Below are positions 1 to 5,451 of a stretch of DNA of 8,936 nt, in pieces. The notes under the pieces are model-generated. The model was given only the letters and a program-made list of their open reading frames with translations. It had not been told where the DNA came from and did not search any database. The position numbers and the translations under genes were made by a program. The stretch spans positions 1 to 8,936 of the forward strand of contig CAMYWI010000035.1 in the NCBI GenBank assembly GCA_947302675.1, written 5' to 3'. How positions within the stretch are numbered: position 1 is the stretch's first letter; every line of letters begins with the position of its first letter. The DNA is from an uncultured Selenomonadales bacterium (GTDB taxonomy: Bacteria; Bacillota_C; Negativicutes; Selenomonadales; Selenomonadaceae).

Positions 1-46
1 TTATATCAAAATCCTTGGCGGATTCTAATATCTACTTTTATATAAC

Positions 47-53
47 AGGAGGT
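47..53 (+). promoter_or_regulatory. Ribosome binding site of aspS
   Basis: AGGAGGT, a perfect Shine-Dalgarno match, ends 7 bases before the TTG at 61. It decides the start. The next in-frame candidate, ATG at 79, lies about 25 bases from this site and has no site of its own, although it would match the usual family N-terminus (M-R-T..CG) more closely. The 46 bases to its left hold no gene I can call. Confidence 0.85.
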
Positions 54-60
54 AATAATT

Positions 61-1851
61 TTGGAAACATTGACAGGAATGGAGCGGACGGCAAATTGCG
101 GCGAAGTTCGCAAGTCGGACGTTGGCAAAGAAATTCAACTGGCGGGCTGGGTGTCGCGGCGCAGAGATCATGGCGGTTTGATTTTCGTCGACATGCGCGA
201 CAGGAGCGGCTTGGTTCAGATAGTTTTTGACGGTTCGACGGAAGGTTTGGACTTCGCCAAAGCCGAGACGCTCCGCAATGAATTTGTTATCGGCGTGCGC
301 GGCAAGGTTCGTGCGCGTTCCGAAGAGACAATCAATCCGAAAATGGCGACGGGCGAGATAGAAATTTTGGTCGAAGAGCTGAGGATTTTGAACAAGGCGA
401 AGACGCCGCCCTTTTACATTCAAGACGGCGTTGACGTTGATGAAATGGTTCGCCTGCGCTATCGTTATCTTGACCTGCGCCGCCCCGAAATGCAACAGAA
501 TATAATTTTGCGGCACCGCGTCACGAAAATTATGCGCGACTACTTGGACGAGCAAGGCTTTTTGGAAATCGAAACGCCGATGCTTTGCCGCTCAACTCCG
601 GAAGGCGCAAGAGATTTTTTGGTACCGAGCAGATTAAATCCGGGACAATTCTACGCGCTCCCGCAGTCGCCGCAAATTTTTAAACAACTGCTTATGGTGT
701 CTGGCTTTGAAAAATATTTCCAGATTGTGCGCTGTTTCCGCGACGAAGATTTACGCGCCGACCGTCAGCCGGAGTTCACGCAACTTGACATTGAAACTTC
801 CTTCCTCAATCAGGATCAAATTCTAACGATAATGGAAGGTTTGATAAAGCGAATTTTCGAGACGACGCTTGACGTAAAAATCGAGACGCCGTTCCTGCGC
901 ATGAGTTGGGAAGAGGCAATGACGCGCTTTGGTTCGGACAAGCCGGACTTGCGCTTTGGCATGGAGTTGCAGGACATTTCGGAGCTTGTCAAGGGTTCGG
1001 AGTTTAAAGTTTTCAACAGCGTGCTTGAGCGCAACGGGCAGATAAAAGTTATTCGCGTCGACGATTACGCCGACATTCCGCGTCGCGAGCTTGATAATCT
1101 TGTCGAGTACGTGAAGATTTACGGAGCAAAGGGTTTGGCTTGGATTCAGTACGCGGCGGAGGGCGTGAAGTCTCCGTTCAAGAAATTTTACAGCGACGAG
1201 ACTTTTGAGGCGATTAAACAGGCGACGGGTTGCAAGACGGGCGATTTGCTTTTGGTCGTCGGAGATAAGCCGTCGGTTGTCGCGCAGGCACTTGGCGAGT
1301 TGCGTTTGGAAATGGCGCGGCGCAGAAATTTAATCGACGCGGACAAACTCTGTTTCCTGTGGGTTGTAGATTTCCCGATGTTCGAGTACGTCGAGGAAGA
1401 CAAGAGATATAAGGCAATGCATCACCCGTTCACGTCGCCGCGCGAGGAGGACATTGAACTTTTGCTGACGGCTCCCGAAAAGGTCAAGGCGAACGCTTAC
1501 GACATAGTTTTGAACGGTGTCGAGGTCGGCGGCGGCAGCTTGAGGATTTATCGCCGCGATGTTCAGGAAAAAGTTTTCGAGGCTATCGGCTTGACGCAGG
1601 AGGAAGCTTACGCGAAATTCGGATTCTTAATGGACGCCTTCGAGTTCGGGACGCCTCCGCACGGCGGAATTGCCTTCGGTTTGGATAGATTGATAATGTT
1701 AATGGCAAAGCGCAAATCGATTCGCGACGTGATAGCCTTCCCGAAGACGCAGAGCGCGATTGACCCGATGAGCCACGCACCCAGCGAAGTCGACGATAAA
1801 CAACTGCGCGAGCTTTACATAAAGACCGCCACTAAAAAAGTAATTCATTAA
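61..1851 (+). CDS. aspS: Aspartyl-tRNA synthetase, bacterial type (possibly non-discriminating)
   Basis: Class II aminoacyl-tRNA synthetase that charges tRNA-Asp with aspartate in the cytoplasm. The 596 residues are the normal bacterial length. In order: N-terminal OB-fold anticodon-binding domain (about 17-115) with [14 protein letters not shown]; class II core starting near 140; motif 2 with [19 protein letters not shown] (225-243); the bacterial GAD insertion (about 290-420); motif 3 with [10 protein letters not shown] (535-544). The TTG start is chosen because of a perfect Shine-Dalgarno 7 bases upstream. His37 and Gly81 in the anticodon domain match the residues reported for non-discriminating enzymes such as that of Pseudomonas aeruginosa; discriminating E. 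coli AspRS has Leu at the first site. The enzyme may therefore also load Asp onto tRNA-Asn for GatCAB to amidate; that is inference. In many Firmicutes hisS lies just upstream, but that region is outside the window. Confidence 0.97.
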   Translation: METLTGMERTANCGEVRKSDVGKEIQLAGWVSRRRDHGGLIFVDMRDRSGLVQIVFDGSTEGLDFAKAETLRNEFVIGVRGKVRARSEETINPKMATGEIEILVEELRILNKAKTPPFYIQDGVDVDEMVRLRYRYLDLRRPEMQQNIILRHRVTKIMRDYLDEQGFLEIETPMLCRSTPEGARDFLVPSRLNPGQFYALPQSPQIFKQLLMVSGFEKYFQIVRCFRDEDLRADRQPEFTQLDIETSFLNQDQILTIMEGLIKRIFETTLDVKIETPFLRMSWEEAMTRFGSDKPDLRFGMELQDISELVKGSEFKVFNSVLERNGQIKVIRVDDYADIPRRELDNLVEYVKIYGAKGLAWIQYAAEGVKSPFKKFYSDETFEAIKQATGCKTGDLLLVVGDKPSVVAQALGELRLEMARRRNLIDADKLCFLWVVDFPMFEYVEEDKRYKAMHHPFTSPREEDIELLLTAPEKVKANAYDIVLNGVEVGGGSLRIYRRDVQEKVFEAIGLTQEEAYAKFGFLMDAFEFGTPPHGGIAFGLDRLIMLMAKRKSIRDVIAFPKTQSAIDPMSHAPSEVDDKQLRELYIKTATKKVIH

Positions 1852-1867
1852 CTTTTATGTATAGAAT

Positions 1868-1901
1868 CTACTTTTTCTTTGCTTGTCCAAAGAAAAAGTA
1901 G
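1868..1901. repeat. Perfect 14-bp inverted repeat after aspS
   Basis: CTACTTTTTCTTTG (1868-1881) and its exact reverse complement (1888-1901) flank a 6-base loop, starting 16 bases after the aspS stop. On the + strand it is followed by A-rich DNA rather than a T run, so it is not a textbook intrinsic terminator for aspS, though it may stabilise the 3' end of the mRNA. The core CTTTG..CAAAG with flanking A/T tracts resembles dispersed intergenic palindromes I associate with several bacterial groups; I cannot check its copy number. Confidence 0.75.
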
Positions 1902-1902
1902 C

Positions 1903-1926
1903 AAAAAGAAAAGACCCCTCGCGGGG
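1903..1926 (-). terminator. Probable intrinsic terminator of comEC
   Basis: Read on the minus strand, CCCC-GCGA-GGGG (1915-1926) forms a short all-GC stem capped by a GNRA tetraloop, followed directly by TCTTTTCTTTTT (1903-1914). This is the hairpin plus U-rich tail of a rho-independent terminator, about 90 bases past the comEC stop. The stem has only 4 pairs, which limits confidence. The 14-bp hairpin immediately downstream could act as a second barrier. Confidence 0.55.
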
Positions 1927-1930
1927 GCGT

Positions 1931-1987
1931 AGCCGCTTGAACTTCCTGTTCAAACGCGGCTTCGTGGGCGCGCGTCCATGCGCGCCC
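1931..1987. repeat. Two adjacent GC-rich inverted repeats in the aspS/comEC gap
   Basis: The first hairpin pairs AGCCGCTTGAAC (1931-1942) with GTTCAA (1948-1953) plus GCGGCT (1956-1961), all bases pairing apart from a 2-base AC bulge at 1954-1955 and a 5-base loop. The second pairs GGGCGCGC (1966-1973) with GCGCGCCC (1980-1987) perfectly around GTCCAT. Neither is followed by a T run on either strand. With the hairpins at 1868-1901 and 1915-1926, the whole 164-base gap is almost continuous palindromic DNA, which suggests a REP-like composite element rather than a simple terminator. Confidence 0.7.
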
Positions 1988-2015
1988 TTCTGCTTTTCGA
2001 TAACCCGCAACGTTT

Positions 2016-4346
2016 TTAATTACGTATCGTTTTGTTGAAGGTCTCGACGCGCAGATTTTTCCCGTCGGTTTTGAACTTAATCAAGCCGTCGCGGTCAGTG
2101 CGATAAATTTTAGTCGGGAGATTTTCGAGACGCTCAAGGACTTCTGCGCGGGGATGACCAAAAGTATTTCCGTAACCGACGCAGATAACCGCGCACTTCG
2201 GCTTGACGGCTTGCAGAAATTCTTCGCTCGAACTCGTCTTGCTCCCGTGATGAGCAACTTTTAAAACCGTGCTTGAAACGTCAATGCCCTCGCGCAAAAT
2301 CTGCGCCTCAATCTCTTTGACCAAATCGCCCGTGATTAAAAAACTCACGCCACCATAACGGATGCGGTAGACGTTGGAAATCTCGTTGCCCGTCCCGTCG
2401 CTCGGCGCAAATAAAATCTCGACTTCCACGCCGTCAACGTTGTAATTTTCTCCGGCGTGACCTTGTTTAAGCGGCGGCAAATTTTCTTCAGCAATGCCGA
2501 ACGTCGCCGCATATTCCGATTTACTCTCGCCCGCAGTGATAACTTCACCGACGGGCAATTTTTTTATCACCGCGCCCGCGCCGCCCGCGTGGTCTTCGTG
2601 AACGTGCGTCAAGAAAATTTTATCGACCTCGCGAATGTTTTCGTGCTTGAGATAGGGAACGACGACGCGCCCGCCCACGTCAAAAGCTTTCTCGCGAACG
2701 CCGCCCGTATCGAAAATCAAGCAACGCTTATGCGGCGTAATCACAACCGCGCAATCGCCCTGCCCGACGTCAACAAAGCTGACTTCAACATCGCCCGCCT
2801 TGAAAAAATTCGGCGCGAGCAAAAAAATTATCATCAGCAAAATTATCGGGCGTCGGAAAATCAGCGCGGCGTAGTAAAAAACTCCCGCCAATATTCCGAG
2901 CGTCGGCACTTGCACAGAACTAAGCGGCAGGTTCGCGAAGATTCGATTCAGCTCCGCGCCCGCCCCGAAGATTAACGCCTCGCCCGTGAAAAATATCTTT
3001 CCCGCCAACGGCACGACCGTGCTAAAAATTCCTCCCAACAGCCCGCCGACGATTACGATTTCCAAAAGCGGCATGACAAAGACATTTGCCAACACCGAAC
3101 TCAGCGAGATTTGATTGAAATACCAGATTATTATCGGCAGGCTCGCCAGTTGCGCGGCGATTGTCATTGACGCCGGCTCCACAAAAAATTTCGGCACGCG
3201 CTCAAAATTTTTCTTCAAGCCCTCCGATAAATACATCAAGCCCGCCGTCGCCGAAAAGCTCAGTTGAAAGCTTATGTCGAACAAAAGCAGCGGCTGATTC
3301 AAAAGCATTGCAAGCGCGGTTATCGTCAAGAGTCGTGCGCCCTCCGCCTCCGCGTCGAGAGTTTTGGCGAAGAAAATTAAAATGCCCATCGTCGCCGAGC
3401 GCAGGACTTGCGGCAAAAGCCCGCTCAATATCGCGTACGTGCCGATTACAAAAAAGCCGATTGCGAATGTCAATCTGCGCGGGAGTTTTAAAAGTGTGCA
3501 AAGCCACGCCGTCGCCATTGCCAACATGCTCATGTGCGAGCCGCTGACCGATAAGATATGCACAATGCCCGTCGTCACGAAATCTTCTACGAGTTCGGGA
3601 TTAAGTCCTGCGTAGCCGCCGAAAAGCATTGCGAAAATCGCCGCCGCATCTTCGCGCGACATGACGCTTGCCATTGACTCGCGATAGTGTTCACGAATCG
3701 CCGCGACGAGTCTCAAAAACTTTGTCCAAAGTCCGCCGTCAACTTGCTCAATCGAAATGCCCTGCTTGCCCGCCGAGAGCCGCGCAGTAATTCCCGTTGC
3801 CTTCATGCGCGTCACGGTGTCGATTTGTCCGGGGTTGTTGTAGTTGGACAAAAATTTCAAGTTGCCGCCGGCAGAAATTTTATCGCCGATACGCGCCGTC
3901 GGAAGTTCCTCGCCCGCTCGCGGGTAGTAAGTCAGAATCAAGCCGCCGCAAATTTTTTCAGTCGCGCCACGAGTTTTAATTGACTCCGCGTCGACGACAA
4001 AGCGCACTTGCGTTAAGTCGTTCGGCAAAGTTTTTATCTGCGGCTCCTCGCGAATCTCGCCTGTGATTTGAACGTTATCGCCCGCGAACTTGGAAATGTC
4101 GTTTGGCGGGAGCGTGTCGACTGCAAAAAATCTCAGCCCGCCGATTGTAAAGAAGATTATCGGGAAGATTATTCGCGCCGTCAGATTTTTCCGCCGCCAC
4201 GTCAACACGATTGCGCCGATTGTCAACGCCGCGCAGGTCGTGATTAAAAATCTCGGCGAACGATTGAAATTTTCAACAAAAAGAACGCCCGCCGCCATTG
4301 AGGCAAGCAGAACGTTCAGAAATGTATTCGAGACTTTAATCTTCAT
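2016..4346 (-). CDS. comEC: ComEC/Rec2 DNA internalisation protein with C-terminal metallo-beta-lactamase domain
   Basis: Inner-membrane channel that passes single-stranded DNA into the cytoplasm during natural transformation. The 776 residues are full family length. In order: membrane segments near 8-25, 33-50 and 57-75; a soluble DUF4131/OB-like part (about 85-200); the polytopic Competence domain (about 220-510) with the signature HILSVSGSHM at 263-272 and PQVLRSATMG at 312-321; a metallo-beta-lactamase domain (about 520-765) with DVGQGD (526-531), FDTGG (545-549), the metal motif HVHEDH (581-586), ITGD (671-674) and AHHGS (698-702). All metal-binding positions look intact, so a nuclease role is plausible. 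It begins 4 bases after the cbiK stop. I see no Shine-Dalgarno before its ATG, so translation probably depends on coupling to cbiK. comEA and other competence genes are not in the window. Confidence 0.95.
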   Translation of the reverse strand: MKIKVSNTFLNVLLASMAAGVLFVENFNRSPRFLITTCAALTIGAIVLTWRRKNLTARIIFPIIFFTIGGLRFFAVDTLPPNDISKFAGDNVQITGEIREEPQIKTLPNDLTQVRFVVDAESIKTRGATEKICGGLILTYYPRAGEELPTARIGDKISAGGNLKFLSNYNNPGQIDTVTRMKATGITARLSAGKQGISIEQVDGGLWTKFLRLVAAIREHYRESMASVMSREDAAAIFAMLFGGYAGLNPELVEDFVTTGIVHILSVSGSHMSMLAMATAWLCTLLKLPRRLTFAIGFFVIGTYAILSGLLPQVLRSATMGILIFFAKTLDAEAEGARLLTITALAMLLNQPLLLFDISFQLSFSATAGLMYLSEGLKKNFERVPKFFVEPASMTIAAQLASLPIIIWYFNQISLSSVLANVFVMPLLEIVIVGGLLGGIFSTVVPLAGKIFFTGEALIFGAGAELNRIFANLPLSSVQVPTLGILAGVFYYAALIFRRPIILLMIIFLLAPNFFKAGDVEVSFVDVGQGDCAVVITPHKRCLIFDTGGVREKAFDVGGRVVVPYLKHENIREVDKIFLTHVHEDHAGGAGAVIKKLPVGEVITAGESKSEYAATFGIAEENLPPLKQGHAGENYNVDGVEVEILFAPSDGTGNEISNVYRIRYGGVSFLITGDLVKEIEAQILREGIDVSSTVLKVAHHGSKTSSSEEFLQAVKPKCAVICVGYGNTFGHPRAEVLERLENLPTKIYRTDRDGLIKFKTDGKNLRVETFNKTIRN

Positions 4347-4350
4347 GAAT

Positions 4351-5331
4351 TTATTTAATCAGCGCGTCCCAAGCTTCGTTCGCACGTTCGACGTAAAGCT
4401 CGCGGATTTTTTTATTCTCGCCAAGCCCTTGCAAGCGCGTCTCGACCTTAAAGCCCATTTTCTCCAAGATAACTTTGTGCGAGTCTTCCTCGTCGCCCGC
4501 CATGTCGTTATTGGCGTGGTCGCCCGCAACCAGCATGAACGGCATCAAAATTATCTTCTCGACCTTGTGCATTTTGAGCTTGCCCGCCCAATCCTCAAGG
4601 CGCGGCCAACCCTCGACTGTGTAAATGTGCACGTCGTTGCGTTTCATTTGCCGCAGTTTGTTTTGCATGACCGAATAATAAGCATTAGACGGGTCGGGCG
4701 TGCCGTGCGCCATTAAAAGAATCGCCGTGCCCTTCTTGTACGCGGGCAAGTGCAACGACTGCATGACCTGCATAACGTCATCGGGTTGTTCTTCTTGACC
4801 TTGCCAATACATCAGCGGCGTCGCCAGCGACATTTTTTTGAACTGCGTCTTGTACTCGTGGAAAAGTGCCACGTCGTACTTGTACTCCATGCCGGGAATC
4901 ACGTCGAGCGACACGAGCGCAATTCGCGTGTAACCTTCGCGCTTGAGTTGGTCAAGCGTTTGTTCGGGCGTCATATAATCGCACTTGCCCTCGTTCTCGA
5001 CAATGTGCTTGATAACGATATGGCTTGTAAACGCCGTGACGACTTTTGCGTTGGGGTGCGCGGCTTGAATAGCGTTGGCGGTCGCGTCGATAGCTTTGGC
5101 GCGTTGGTCTTTAAAGGTCGTGCCGAAACTCAAAACGACGATAGCATCCTTGTCCGTGTAGCTTTGCAAGTTCGGGTTGTCGTACTTGAGGACGCCGATT
5201 TGCGTTGCCATTTGCAGAGCGGCGGGCGGGTTAGCTACCTCGTCATTGAGCGTGTAGGCGGCTTCGGCGTGCGCGAAGAATAAACTCGAACACGCCGCAC
5301 TTATCGCCAATAACTTTTTCCAGGACTTCAT
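4351..5331 (-). CDS. cbiK: Sirohydrochlorin cobaltochelatase CbiK, predicted exported form
   Basis: Class II chelatase that inserts Co2+ into sirohydrochlorin in the anaerobic cobalamin pathway. Family hallmarks: SFGTTFKDQR (68-77), PGMEYKYD (146-153), LLMAHGT with the presumed catalytic His209, VEGWP (239-243), and MLVAGDHANNDMAGDEEDS with the second metal-binding His272. The N-terminus MKSWKK is followed by a hydrophobic stretch and AHAEAA, a typical Sec signal peptide with cleavage expected near residue 24-25, so the mature enzyme should be periplasmic. This matches the known periplasmic CbiK of Desulfovibrio vulgaris, for which a role in metal or haem trafficking rather than B12 synthesis has been discussed. 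The Shine-Dalgarno GAGGAGG (5339-5345) sits 7 bases before the ATG. No cobalamin riboswitch fits in the short leader. It is 4 bases from comEC and likely co-transcribed with it. Confidence 0.94.
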   Translation of the reverse strand: MKSWKKLLAISAACSSLFFAHAEAAYTLNDEVANPPAALQMATQIGVLKYDNPNLQSYTDKDAIVVLSFGTTFKDQRAKAIDATANAIQAAHPNAKVVTAFTSHIVIKHIVENEGKCDYMTPEQTLDQLKREGYTRIALVSLDVIPGMEYKYDVALFHEYKTQFKKMSLATPLMYWQGQEEQPDDVMQVMQSLHLPAYKKGTAILLMAHGTPDPSNAYYSVMQNKLRQMKRNDVHIYTVEGWPRLEDWAGKLKMHKVEKIILMPFMLVAGDHANNDMAGDEEDSHKVILEKMGFKVETRLQGLGENKKIRELYVERANEAWDALIK

Positions 5332-5361
5332 TAAACTTCCTCCTCAAAATTTTTTTGCTTG

Positions 5362-5391
5362 CTCATACATTTCTTTGCGGAGGTCAGTCAA
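5362..5391 (-). promoter_or_regulatory. Candidate promoter for cbiK-comEC
   Basis: On the minus strand, TTGACT (5386-5391, 5 of 6 to the -35 consensus) is separated by 18 bases from TATGAG (5362-5367, 4 of 6 to the -10). The start of transcription would fall near 5355 and leave the cbiK Shine-Dalgarno intact. The -10 match is modest, and transcription from the large upstream gene could also reach cbiK. Confidence 0.3.
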
Positions 5392-5394
5392 TGC

Positions 5395-5451
5395 TCAGAT
5401 ATGAATTCCGAGTCGATTGGCGTCAAAAATATTGACGTAACCTTTTTTCTA
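5395..5451 (-). other. TAG stop with 17-codon in-frame, family-like continuation
   Basis: The large Rossmann/radical SAM/glycosyltransferase gene ends ..EVLPLL at TAG (5449-5451). The same frame then reads KKGYVNIFDANRLGIHI before a TGA at 5395-5397. A G-[FY]-x-x-[IL] pattern like this is how such Rossmann modules normally finish. The N-terminal module of the same protein aligns to it with no gap across the stop: V at the start of both, L at the fourth position, G at the ninth, then F/Y, and L/I at the thirteenth. I infer that this was, or still is by readthrough, coding sequence. Confidence 0.6.

Noticed and set aside
1..45. C-terminal end of an upstream gene
   Set aside because: Two frames reach a stop here (26-28 and 43-45), but the few codons are not recognisable, so no gene end can be claimed.
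15..46. TTGGCG / TATATA as a promoter for aspS
   Set aside because: Transcription would start at about 50, within the Shine-Dalgarno itself, leaving no usable leader. aspS is more likely transcribed from further upstream, outside the window.
25..555. 176-codon open frame on the minus strand opposite aspS
   Set aside because: Antisense to the conserved AspRS OB-fold region, with no recognisable features and no partner.
4090..5283. Long open frames on the + strand (about 208 and 177 codons) opposite comEC/cbiK
   Set aside because: They lie wholly antisense to two genes with intact family motifs, have no recognisable domain or good ribosome binding site, and reflect the codon bias of the minus-strand genes.
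5290..5292. Cys14 of CbiK as a lipoprotein attachment site
   Set aside because: The residues before it (S-A-A) lack the L/V/I needed at position -3 of a lipobox, while AHAEA further on fits ordinary signal peptidase I cleavage.
5391..5435. 14-codon + strand mini-ORF (MLRYEFRVDWRQKY) with GGAGG 7 bases upstream
   Set aside because: It is antisense to the readthrough extension and to the cbiK leader, no gene follows on the + strand, and a GGAGG by chance is common. It does not behave like a leader peptide for any visible gene.
5421..5437. Inverted repeat CGTCAA-AAATA-TTGACG with T run to its right, as a terminator or operator
   Set aside because: The T run is on the + strand, where no gene ends, and the repeat falls inside the family-like codons past the TAG, so it is better explained as former or readthrough coding sequence.
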